From Chitinophaga sp. YR627 (GTDB taxonomy: Bacteria > Bacteroidota > Bacteroidia > Chitinophagales > Chitinophagaceae), in NCBI RefSeq assembly GCF_900114995.1, contig NZ_FOUX01000002.1, positions 1-64,000 of the forward strand: a stretch of 64,000 nucleotides of DNA, written 5' to 3'. The notes under the pieces were generated by a model. It made no database searches and had not been told where the DNA came from. It was given only the letters and a program-made list of their open reading frames with translations. This document shows, piece after piece, positions 1-8,236 of the stretch. The stretch's first letter is position 1. Every line of letters begins with the position of its first letter. The position numbers and the translations under genes are program-made.

Positions 1-114
1 CCAAATCAGGCACATGCAAAACAAGGAGAATTAGTGAGAAGATGGCGAAACACAAAGAAAAAGAGTCCTGAATCAGGATTAACAGTTGATACTGTCAACC
101 AGATCCAGGACTAA
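1..114 (+). CDS. possible 3' end of an unidentified gene (cut by left edge)
   Basis: The first base opens a reading frame that runs 37 codons to a TAA at 112-114. The peptide is basic and rich in Lys, Arg, Gln and Asn, ending VNQIQD. No family is recognised. A frame this short can be open by chance, so it is reported only as a possible tail of a plus-strand gene lying mostly left of the window. The following 280 bases up to the GH127 stop hold no gene that I can support. Confidence 0.28.
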   Translation, partial: PNQAHAKQGELVRRWRNTKKKSPESGLTVDTVNQIQD

Positions 115-366
115 AATCAGCAAAAAAAACTTCTCCAGGATTATATTTTAATATTGTAAAATTCAAACGGATTATCTCACCAAAACCGTAAACCTATATC
201 AGGACAAGACAACCTGAACACGTTACAAGCAGGTATGTCGATGAAGTGCTTTCACGACTCTGGAACCGGCGGACTTCTTCACTTATACTTTTTTAACACT
301 TTTGCCTTCTTAACCGGATTACGGTCTTTGTCTCAGGCATACTTTTGTCCTTATATCCGTCCTGTT

Positions 367-408
367 AGGAATAATTCCTAATTATTAATTCCTCATTCCT
401 AATTCCTT
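367..408. repeat. AATTCCT low-complexity repeat cluster
   Basis: Five closely spaced copies of ATTCCT separated by AT-rich spacers. It begins with the palindrome AGGAATAATTCCT (367-379). It overlaps the last codons and the TAG stop of the GH127 gene (stop at 399-401), so the enzyme's final residues are encoded by repeat sequence. Its function is unknown; a role as transcript 3' end is possible but there is no clear stem plus T-run. Confidence 0.6.
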
Positions 409-2546
409 CCCACTGGCAGCCATACGCTCATGTCACTCTGCCCTCTGTTTGCCCAGGCGTAGTAAGGTATCAGGGTGATGGTGTGAGGGCGGGAATCGTT
501 ATTCAGGGGCTGATAGAGCGCCTTATTCCAGTTATTGGAAGGGATAAGGCGAGCAACTCCTTCGAGGGCTATAATACGCCCGTTTGCGATTTGCATGGGG
601 CGAGGCCGGAAGTGGATGCTGGAAGGGATCAGGATGTTGGCCAGGGACTGGTCTTTTAAATCAGGGGATTCAAGACAGTATACGACCGGACCTCTTTTGA
701 TGGCGACCTGGTTGCGGGTCTCCTCTACGAGGGGATTGGCAGTGATCAGGGTGGCCGGCATGTCGAGGGTGAGGGTGATTTTGTCACCAGGCGTCCATTG
801 GCGTTTTAGCTTGTAGTAGGAAGCGGGGGTGATAGATTGGGTGAGCGGCTGAGATGTTGATTGAGTTGACGAATGGGCTGATGATGGGACTTGAGATCTG
901 TCGGCTGATTGTGTGCCTGCTTTATTGGATGAATGAGCGTTTGTCTGTGCGATTGCCTGGCTGACAGGTTGGCCGTTGATCTTAATGCCTGCCTGCTGAC
1001 ACCAGCCGGGTATGCGCAGGGCAATGTCAAAAGGGGTGGCAGGTGCTTCTTTGATGATAATATCAATTGTGCCGTCCCAGGGGTAGTCCGTTTGTTGTTC
1101 CAGACTGAGGGTACTGCCGTCTTTGAGGGTTGTTTTGAGCTGATTACCTCCATATAAATCGATATAGATACCGTTATCATCCAGACTATAGAAGTAATTG
1201 CTGACTTCAGCGATAGTGCGGACAGTATTCGGGGGACAACAATTGGATAAAGCGATGTAAGGTTGCCGGCCACCCATCCAGCGTAGCTGGTAAGGGAAGT
1301 CACGGGAAGCTGCCAGGGGATTGGTGTAGAAAAAGTCTTCTCCGTTCATGCTCACACCACTCAGGATACTGTTGTAAAGCGTGAGTTCTACTATATCAGC
1401 ATACTTCGCGTCTCCGGTCAGCTCCAGCATACGGCGGTTCCATAACAGGTTACCGATATTGGCGCAGGTTTCGTTATGGGCAGATAGATTGGGCAACTGG
1501 TAATTTCTGCCGTAAGACTGATGTACCTTCTGTACCGTGTCAGGATTGTAGGAAATACCATCTACGGATACGCCGTCATAAAGAGCACCGCAACCACCAG
1601 TGACATACATCTTTTTGTTGATAACGTCGTCCCAGAGAAGGTTGAGAGTACCTAGTAAAGAAGTATCGCCGGTTTCGGCGTATACGTCTGCAACGCCTGC
1701 CAGCAGATAATTAGCCCTTACAGCATGTCCGGCTATTCTTTTCATGTCACGGAAAGGAACACGATCGGAGTTGTCGTCCGTGCCTGCTGTTAGTCCGCGG
1801 ATATCAATCAGTTTACGGGCAAGTGCCAGGTATTTCTTGTCATTGGTCGTTCTGTAGAGTTCTATGATACCCATGTAGTGAGATGGACAGATGGCATTAC
1901 GGGCCTGCTCAGGACTGATCGTATCGTAAAACCCTATCAGGAAATCAGTGGCTTTCTTGGCGACCTCCAGCAGACTGGTTTTGCCGGTTGCCCGGTAATG
2001 AACACAGGCAGCAGTCATTAAATGACCAAAGTTATAGGCTTCAAAACTGAGTTTATCGTCAAAGAGGTGTTGCTTACCGGTTTGTCGTTGTTCGATAATG
2101 GATTTGGTATATACGTAGCCATCTTTTCGTTGGGCTTTGGCAATGACGTCAATCGCTTCATCCATCATACGGTCCAGCGCAGGATCTTTGGTAACGGCGT
2201 ATAAGCCCGCTACAGCCTCCAGTGTTTTGTAGAAATCACCGTCATGGAAAGAAGGACCGACAAAGGTACCGGTATCCAGTCCGGCGGCAATTTCAAAGTT
2301 CCTGAAGGAATGACATTTCTCTGCATCATGGTATGTTTTCCAAAGTGCAGGCACCATAGTGTTTTTACATACTTCGTAGCGCTCCGCCCAGAAGCCTTTT
2401 GTCCATTGTACACTGCCCATGTCAATACTATGCAGACGTGCATATGGGCTGCCGCTCGTGTTGATCAGTCCTTTCTGTGCGAATGACATATCGCACGTTA
2501 TCATAAGGATCGTCAGCAACAGGAGAACTTTATTTGGTTTTTGCAT
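399..2546 (-). CDS. GH127-family glycosidase (beta-L-arabinofuranosidase or aceric acidase type), secreted
   Basis: Retaining glycosidase of the DUF1680/GH127 fold: (alpha/alpha)6 barrel followed by beta-sandwich domains. A signal peptide (about residues 1-23, ending SFAQ) points to the periplasm. The zinc/cysteine active site is visible: Glu359 and Cys361 in HNETCANIG, and Cys436-Cys437 in NCCPPN, with spacing close to that of Bifidobacterium HypBA1 (E338, C340, C417, C418). The position matching the HypBA1 acid/base Glu322 falls on His/Gln (around 342-343), so chemistry or substrate may differ. A Ser/Thr/Gln-rich insertion (residues about 531-573) interrupts the C-terminal beta domain. It is the last gene of a five-gene minus-strand CAZyme run. 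Its ATG lies inside a degenerate copy of the upstream gene's tail. Assignment to the family is firm; the substrate is open. Confidence 0.9.
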   Translation of the reverse strand: MQKPNKVLLLLTILMITCDMSFAQKGLINTSGSPYARLHSIDMGSVQWTKGFWAERYEVCKNTMVPALWKTYHDAEKCHSFRNFEIAAGLDTGTFVGPSFHDGDFYKTLEAVAGLYAVTKDPALDRMMDEAIDVIAKAQRKDGYVYTKSIIEQRQTGKQHLFDDKLSFEAYNFGHLMTAACVHYRATGKTSLLEVAKKATDFLIGFYDTISPEQARNAICPSHYMGIIELYRTTNDKKYLALARKLIDIRGLTAGTDDNSDRVPFRDMKRIAGHAVRANYLLAGVADVYAETGDTSLLGTLNLLWDDVINKKMYVTGGCGALYDGVSVDGISYNPDTVQKVHQSYGRNYQLPNLSAHNETCANIGNLLWNRRMLELTGDAKYADIVELTLYNSILSGVSMNGEDFFYTNPLAASRDFPYQLRWMGGRQPYIALSNCCPPNTVRTIAEVSNYFYSLDDNGIYIDLYGGNQLKTTLKDGSTLSLEQQTDYPWDGTIDIIIKEAPATPFDIALRIPGWCQQAGIKINGQPVSQAIAQTNAHSSNKAGTQSADRSQVPSSAHSSTQSTSQPLTQSITPASYYKLKRQWTPGDKITLTLDMPATLITANPLVEETRNQVAIKRGPVVYCLESPDLKDQSLANILIPSSIHFRPRPMQIANGRIIALEGVARLIPSNNWNKALYQPLNNDSRPHTITLIPYYAWANRGQSDMSVWLPVGRN

Positions 2547-2746
2547 ATTGTTCCGGTTTTGGCACCTGATAGTTTACTAAATAACTGAATGGTGAGAAAC
2601 AAGACGCTATTCAGTTTCTGCATGTAATTTCGATGCGGGCAACTGATAGTTTACTTCGTAGCTGAATAGTCAGCAGCGGAAGGCCCTCATTTAGCTTTTG
2701 TACCTTGTTCCGGTTTAGCTACCTGATAATTGACTACGTAACTGGT
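2530..2746 (-). repeat. three tandem copies of a 60-nt gene tail (GH78 3' end plus two ghost copies)
   Basis: The last 60 nt of the GH78 gene (2687-2746, 19 codons plus stop) recur twice downstream without indels, at 2607-2666 and 2530-2589, separated by 20 and 17 nt. Read on the minus strand, the three peptides are TSYVVNYQVAKPEQGTKAK, FSYEVNYQLPASKLHAETE and FSYLVNYQVPKPEQYAKTK, each ending at a stop (TGA, TAG, TAA). Copies 1 and 3 share 13 of 19 residues, copies 2 and 3 share 10. The third copy overlaps the first 17 nt of the GH127 gene in another frame. They look like the surviving 3' ends of two deleted paralogues. Confidence 0.8.
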
Positions 2747-4891
2747 GGCGGGTTGCATCGTCATTTCATACCAGCCATCTCCCTTATTCACTACCGTGCC
2801 CGTTTTACATACTGGTTTTGTTTTACTGCGAAAACGCAATAAGCCGGTACCGGCAGCAGTCGTGATCTTCATTTCCTTTGTGCTGCAATAAAGTGCGATA
2901 TCACCTTTAGGTGTAGGCACCTTTCCTTCCATCCATTGTAATCCACCCAATGCCGGTTGTATGGTGTAGGTATTGTATCCTGCAGAAGTAGGTTTTACAC
3001 CGAGATAGTATTTACCTAACAGATACAGCGGACTCGCCCCCCATGCATGACAAAGACTTCTGCCAAATGCACGGCCATACATCGCATAATGCTGCACGCC
3101 AGTTTCTGCGGGATTGTAAACTTCCCAGAAACTGGTAGCGCCCAGTTTCAGCATACCACCCCAGTAATCTTTCATTTCCTTCAGCACATAATCCTGTTCG
3201 CCCATGGCGCAAAGTGCTTCCAGTTCGTAGAAGCGCATATAAGGCGTGGTGATCTTCTGTATGCTGTCGTTTAGTAAGACGGAGTGTTTTACGGCATTCT
3301 TTTGTTCAGCGCTGAAGTAGTCATAGAAGATGGCGAACATATTTGCATAACGGGTAACGTTGGCAGTCTGCTGACCATCTACCATGCTATGCACCAGGGC
3401 TTGTTTATCCTGATTCCAATACAGGTCAAAGAGTTGTTTTTTCAGGGTTGCGGCATATTGATGATACTTTACTGCATCAGATCTATCACCAACAAGATCA
3501 GCACAAAGTCCCATGGTTTCCAGACTACGGCATAGCAACAGTTGCTCAAAGCTGATGGCCCCTTTTTTACTAAGTCCGTCTGCCCAGTCAATGAATACCC
3601 AGTCACCGGACAAACCCTGCATCAGACCTTCTTTATTTCTTCTGCCCAAACAATATTCCATCATGCTCTGCATGCGTGGGTAGAACTGTTTAATAAAAGA
3701 CTGGTCACCGGTATAGAGATAGTAATCATATATACTGAGGAACCAGTAAAAGGTATAATCCATAATGGTATTGATATGGCTGGTCACAGGATCTTTCCCC
3801 CGTAAGGCGAGAATAGTTCTTGATACCGTAGCATTATCAAAATACAGGTAGTAGTTCATCAGGTAACTCTGATAGGCATCACCACTCCAGACCCACCTGT
3901 CACGTTTGATACCATCGATAAAGAATTCGCGGGTATTCAGTTCGAAGGTATATTTTGAGATATCGTAGATACGATTAACTTCTTCATCAGAGCAACGGAA
4001 TTGTCCTCTCTCCTTTAGCCCTGCATGTTCGTACATCATGGAAATACTATCTACTTTTACATCCCCACTCGTAACGATATTGACATAACGGAATGCCTTG
4101 GAAGATGGCATCAGGGAATCTGTTTTAGCCTGCTGTCTGAAAGAGCAAAGATCGTAGGTCTCCGCAGCTTTTGCATTCAACGCTTCCTCTTTACTCTCCC
4201 CATAGTATAAGGTTACGTTACCGGTGCCCTGCACACCATGCAGGCGAATAAAGCCAAAGGTTTCTTTTCCGAAATCTACAAGTGTACCACCGTTATTTCT
4301 ATTTGTGCTGACAGCATATTGTGGCGTCACCGGTAGTTTGCAGGCAGAGGGTAGTTCCTGCGAATGGTCAAAGTTCCAGCTACCTGCGTTCAGCCATTTG
4401 GTCGCAGACACATCAGAGGCTTTACCTGTTTCGTCAATCCATTCTTTATCTTCAAAGGTGACCAGCCAGCTGCTGTCAGACACGATCGTTTTACCTGCTA
4501 CATAGATAGCCGGTACGTTTGCCTGATTAAATACTTTGATATTGATGCGGTGATGACCGGATGGTACGGTGATCTGTTGCGGATTGCCTTCTAATCCGCG
4601 GCCATCAATCTTAACGTTATAAGCACCTTCTGTATAGATCTTCACTTCTTCAGGGGCAGTCAGGTCGAAATCCTTATGAAAATCTATCAGCGGATAATGA
4701 CTGTCATATTTCCAGAATACAGGATAGAAGGTATTTCTCTCTGTACGACGGTTCTGCATGTTATTACTCAGCCAGATCTCGAAGTCACCGGGATACCAGA
4801 TCCAGGTGGAGCGGGATTGTGCCAGCATATCCTGACAAAATACAAATAAGGTAATAAGCAGCGGGCAGGCTTTCAGCATGTTGTTTTTCAT
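2687..4891 (-). CDS. GH78-family alpha-L-rhamnosidase, secreted
   Basis: Inverting six-hairpin glycosidase that removes terminal alpha-L-rhamnose. Signal peptide about residues 1-24 (ending MLAQ). N-terminal beta domains to about residue 290 are followed by the (alpha/alpha)6 catalytic barrel. The GH78 signature is present as FFIDGIKRDRWVWSGD, with Asp326 the likely general acid and the RDR loop following. Further barrel motifs are GDWVFIDWADG and TSFWEVYNP, and a short C-terminal beta domain ends SYVVNYQ. At 734 aa it is compact, and I see no CBM67 module. The upstream beta-helix gene ends 12 nt before this start, so they are co-transcribed. Its 3' end is repeated twice in the gap before GH127. 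Confidence 0.88.
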   Translation of the reverse strand: MKNNMLKACPLLITLFVFCQDMLAQSRSTWIWYPGDFEIWLSNNMQNRRTERNTFYPVFWKYDSHYPLIDFHKDFDLTAPEEVKIYTEGAYNVKIDGRGLEGNPQQITVPSGHHRINIKVFNQANVPAIYVAGKTIVSDSSWLVTFEDKEWIDETGKASDVSATKWLNAGSWNFDHSQELPSACKLPVTPQYAVSTNRNNGGTLVDFGKETFGFIRLHGVQGTGNVTLYYGESKEEALNAKAAETYDLCSFRQQAKTDSLMPSSKAFRYVNIVTSGDVKVDSISMMYEHAGLKERGQFRCSDEEVNRIYDISKYTFELNTREFFIDGIKRDRWVWSGDAYQSYLMNYYLYFDNATVSRTILALRGKDPVTSHINTIMDYTFYWFLSIYDYYLYTGDQSFIKQFYPRMQSMMEYCLGRRNKEGLMQGLSGDWVFIDWADGLSKKGAISFEQLLLCRSLETMGLCADLVGDRSDAVKYHQYAATLKKQLFDLYWNQDKQALVHSMVDGQQTANVTRYANMFAIFYDYFSAEQKNAVKHSVLLNDSIQKITTPYMRFYELEALCAMGEQDYVLKEMKDYWGGMLKLGATSFWEVYNPAETGVQHYAMYGRAFGRSLCHAWGASPLYLLGKYYLGVKPTSAGYNTYTIQPALGGLQWMEGKVPTPKGDIALYCSTKEMKITTAAGTGLLRFRSKTKPVCKTGTVVNKGDGWYEMTMQPATSYVVNYQVAKPEQGTKAK

Positions 4892-4903
4892 AATCCGTGT
4901 CCG

Positions 4904-6787
4904 TTATTGATGATGTTGATTGATCGCTTGTGTTGGATGTGGTGCTGCCTTTTCAGACAGCAGATATCGGTAAGCAGGTTCCAGTCCGGCAGTTTGTTTG
5001 GTACTATCGTTTACCTGCGGACCATTATCTTCCCATACATTATCAGGTCCGTTAGCGTTCTGCAGGAACTTCTCTGCCGGACACCAATTATGTGTTACCG
5101 TATAATAAGCAGTGCCTTCATCTGTATACAGATAAAACCAGTGTGTTGGAATGTGTGCGTATGGCGCTTTGTAGATACTGTCGATATAATTGTAACTGAT
5201 CACAGATCCGGGTTGAGCGGATAAAGTGTAAATACCCGCCACATCGTACATATGCCGGGCATAGTGATGAATTTTATTGCTGACAATCCTGTTATTGTGC
5301 ATGACGTTATCGGTCTTTGTCCATCCCCAGCCAACGCTGATACCGGTATAAGAAACTTCATTGATCTCATTATGTGCGATCGTCACATCGCTGACATAAC
5401 CGGCGCTGATTCCCAGTGTACCCCAGTCTTCATTGGTGACGTTTGTGACCAGGTTGTTCATCACCTGTATATGACGACATACTGCCCTTCTGTCCTGCGG
5501 ATTATAAGGGAGGTGTGTTTCCATGGCTTCATCTGAGTACATACCCAGCTGAATACCTGTTCCACCGATATCTTTAAACAGATTTGCGCTGATGGTATCA
5601 TAATGGCAACCGATACGGTAATCCAGGCCTGTTGAAGCCAGGTGTTCGAAACGGCAATCGCTGAAGGTGAGATGATCACCATAAGACACATCCACCGCTG
5701 CCGGAGGACGACCTATCCATGCCTGATTTTCCAGTCCTTTTTTATCCGGCGTACCGGGTATTTCCAGTTTATAGGCATCCAGCAGATAGAGTCCTGCCTG
5801 TAAGGGTACATGTCCCTTTTGTGAAGGACGCAGCCAGGAAGTATGTTGAAATGCAATGCCTTTTAAGGTGATATGTGATACAGGATGATCGATGGTGCCC
5901 TGTATGATGAGCAGTGATTCTAATACAGGCGCGGTAACAACAGCACGGGACATATCTTCCTGCGGACGGGGCATATAATAGACCTGTTGCACTTTTGTAT
6001 CGAGATACCATTCACCCGGTTCATCAAGGAAGGTAAAGGCGTTTGTCAGCCAGAATGCAGAGTTCCCTGATTCTTTGGAGATCCAGGGAGCAGGCCATGG
6101 ATGTGCGGACTGTATTTTACTTTCCGGTTGATGGAAAGTCAGCAGTGTACTATCACTCTGTACAGTCATACTTTTAATACGAAGATTCGCAATAGCCCAC
6201 CATTGATGAATAAACATTTCGAGTCCGGAAGCCTTGTTGAGTCCGCGGAGATGGGAAGAAGGTATCCAGCAGCTACCCGCCTGGTGATCCCAGGAAAGGA
6301 TGCGGCGCATACTATCACCATTGGTATCTTTTGCGCGAACAGCTTTTATATTATTGACCCAGAGCTGGCGGAAACCGAGGGTTTCATTACCAACTGCACG
6401 AACATCCGCCACCCATATTTTACGGTTGCTGTTAAGCGGCCGCCAGTCGCCGATACGGATACCACCACTGAATACAGGATGTTCGCCGTCAGCAGCTTCA
6501 ATGATAGTGGGGCATTCCGGCGTACCGGCATCTTCCGGACGGATAAACACCGGTTCATATAATGTGTAGGTTCCTCCTTTTATGATGATATGTATACCAC
6601 CTTGTATGGAGGCGTCCTGTAGTCTTCTTAATTCTCTTGCCTGTTGTAAAGCTGCGCTTAAAGTTGCTTTTGGTTGTGCGCTGGTACCGGGGTACTGATC
6701 ATTCCCGGTAATGGCAACATAGATATTCGCAGCATCTGCGGATAAGGCACACAGACAACAGCAAGTGATGATCCACCATTTCCTCAT
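4904..6787 (-). CDS. right-handed beta-helix glycosidase, GH141-like, secreted
   Basis: 627 aa with a signal peptide (to about ADA-20), then the typical start of this family (IYVAITGNDQYPGTS, a stretch resembling DUF1565-type openings) and a long parallel beta-helix whose turns are visible between about residues 300 and 560 (repeated short strands with N/G turns and an HNEINEVSYTGISVGWGW segment). GH141 members include an alpha-L-fucosidase acting on rhamnogalacturonan-II and a xylanase; other helix families (pectate lyase-like) cannot be excluded. Its ATG overlaps the TGA of the upstream esterase gene (ATGA at 6787-6784), which suggests translational coupling. Neighbours GH78 and GH127 support a pectin side-chain role. 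Confidence 0.75.
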   Translation of the reverse strand: MRKWWIITCCCLCALSADAANIYVAITGNDQYPGTSAQPKATLSAALQQARELRRLQDASIQGGIHIIIKGGTYTLYEPVFIRPEDAGTPECPTIIEAADGEHPVFSGGIRIGDWRPLNSNRKIWVADVRAVGNETLGFRQLWVNNIKAVRAKDTNGDSMRRILSWDHQAGSCWIPSSHLRGLNKASGLEMFIHQWWAIANLRIKSMTVQSDSTLLTFHQPESKIQSAHPWPAPWISKESGNSAFWLTNAFTFLDEPGEWYLDTKVQQVYYMPRPQEDMSRAVVTAPVLESLLIIQGTIDHPVSHITLKGIAFQHTSWLRPSQKGHVPLQAGLYLLDAYKLEIPGTPDKKGLENQAWIGRPPAAVDVSYGDHLTFSDCRFEHLASTGLDYRIGCHYDTISANLFKDIGGTGIQLGMYSDEAMETHLPYNPQDRRAVCRHIQVMNNLVTNVTNEDWGTLGISAGYVSDVTIAHNEINEVSYTGISVGWGWTKTDNVMHNNRIVSNKIHHYARHMYDVAGIYTLSAQPGSVISYNYIDSIYKAPYAHIPTHWFYLYTDEGTAYYTVTHNWCPAEKFLQNANGPDNVWEDNGPQVNDSTKQTAGLEPAYRYLLSEKAAPHPTQAINQHHQ

Positions 6788-8175
6788 TGTGCCGTAGTTA
6801 TTGCCTGATTCCAGACCTTTTCCAGTTGTGCGAAACCATGGATTGCACCTGCCGGCAGGCGTTCTCCTTTTTCTCCGAATACATACATGGCAACAGGCTG
6901 CTCAATAGTGATCTTTGATTCATCAGCAGCCGCGCGGTTCAGACCAAGGTACTTTGCCATGAAGTCGTAGACGGCGGTTCTTTTATTGATACCGAAGTCA
7001 TGTCCTTCAGTGGGCAGGTGTACGTTGCTGACATTATCTGTCTTACCATAGTAGCCATAGATCTTTTGCAGATAAGGGAAATCGTGTTCAGGTGTTTTAT
7101 CGGTCCAGTCACCACCATCACTCACCAGTAATTGCGGATGCGGCGCTGCCATGGCCGCGATTTCTACATTGTCGGTACGATTGCCACAACCATGGATCGG
7201 CATACCACTCTCACAGGGACAACCTCCATAGAAATAAGAACTGATGGCCACCACAGGAGCACTCACTTTAATACGATCATCCACTGCGGACATCAGTACG
7301 GTATGGCTACCAGCACCTGATCCACCGGTGATACCGACACGGGAAGTATCAGCATCTTTCAGTGAAAGCAGGTAGTCCAGTATACGTACGGAACTCAATG
7401 CCTGTATGGTCATGGAGAGACTTTTACGGTGATCCGCTTCTTCAAATTGCAGCTGGGATTCTCCCCAGGCAAAGAGATCATAGCTAAAAGCCATGGCGCC
7501 CATACGGGCGAGTGCGGCACAACGGTACTGACAGTCGGGACGATAACGTTGTTGTTGCCAGTGACCATCCGGATTTAGGATCACGGGTATTTTGCCTTTA
7601 TATTTTGCCGGTTTGTATAAGGAGCCGTTGATATATACACCGGGTAAGATCTCGATAGCGATATTACGTACGGTATAGCCATCATACTTTCTTTCTGCTG
7701 TGATGATCGGAGCCGATGCAGGAGCAGCAGGCAGGTGTGCCAATTGCAGGGCTTCCAGCAGACAGGGTTTGAGCTGTGCTTTGCGTTGTTCCCATTCCTG
7801 TTGGTTGTTATACTGTGCAGCTATTCTATCCAGTTCGGCCCAACCATCGGATACCGCCCAGCGGTAGTATTCGTATTCACTCAGCTTATAGAGGCCCTTG
7901 TCTTTTTTCACTTTCAGGTCAAGCGGAGATAAGATATTTTCCAATGTGGCTTCTAATGTGGGCCGGTATCGCCAGTCGGCATAAGCGACATATTTATCGG
8001 CGACCAGTTTTTCATTGTAGCGGATCTGTACGCCAAACTTCTTTTCAACATCCGCCAGTACGGTTTTCAGTGGTCGTCTGTAAGCGCTGTCGGAAGTCTG
8101 CTGTGCATGCAGACGGGTATAAACAAAGAGGACGCAGCCCATGAAGAGCAGCAAAAATTGCATCGTTTTTTTCAT
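6784..8175 (-). CDS. secreted alpha/beta-hydrolase esterase with N-terminal STN-like domain
   Basis: 463 aa. Signal peptide to about residue 25 (ending LHAQ). Residues about 33-97 look like an STN/secretin short domain (PLKTVLADVEKKFGVQIRYN, ending GLYKLSEYEYY), a fold normally found at the front of TonB-dependent transducers and FecR-type anti-sigma factors. The rest is an alpha/beta hydrolase of the acetyl-xylan-esterase-like type: nucleophile Ser286 in GGSGAG, acid candidates in SDGGDWTDK and catalytic His in EGHDFG. It probably removes acetyl or methyl esters from the glycan attacked by the neighbouring enzymes. It follows GH2 by 61 nt and overlaps the next gene by 4 nt. The domain combination is uncommon to my knowledge. 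Confidence 0.8.
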   Translation of the reverse strand: MKKTMQFLLLFMGCVLFVYTRLHAQQTSDSAYRRPLKTVLADVEKKFGVQIRYNEKLVADKYVAYADWRYRPTLEATLENILSPLDLKVKKDKGLYKLSEYEYYRWAVSDGWAELDRIAAQYNNQQEWEQRKAQLKPCLLEALQLAHLPAAPASAPIITAERKYDGYTVRNIAIEILPGVYINGSLYKPAKYKGKIPVILNPDGHWQQQRYRPDCQYRCAALARMGAMAFSYDLFAWGESQLQFEEADHRKSLSMTIQALSSVRILDYLLSLKDADTSRVGITGGSGAGSHTVLMSAVDDRIKVSAPVVAISSYFYGGCPCESGMPIHGCGNRTDNVEIAAMAAPHPQLLVSDGGDWTDKTPEHDFPYLQKIYGYYGKTDNVSNVHLPTEGHDFGINKRTAVYDFMAKYLGLNRAAADESKITIEQPVAMYVFGEKGERLPAGAIHGFAQLEKVWNQAITTAQ

Positions 8176-8236
8176 AACATGGCATTATGCGAAATGGAAT
8201 CTAAAGTAAAATCACAGCGCAATCATCCTATGCTGT

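Noticed and set aside
806-1303. 165-codon open frame in another register within the GH127 gene, suggesting a frameshift
   Set aside because: The GH127 frame is continuous and holds all active-site motifs; the second frame is an accident of the low-complexity insert.
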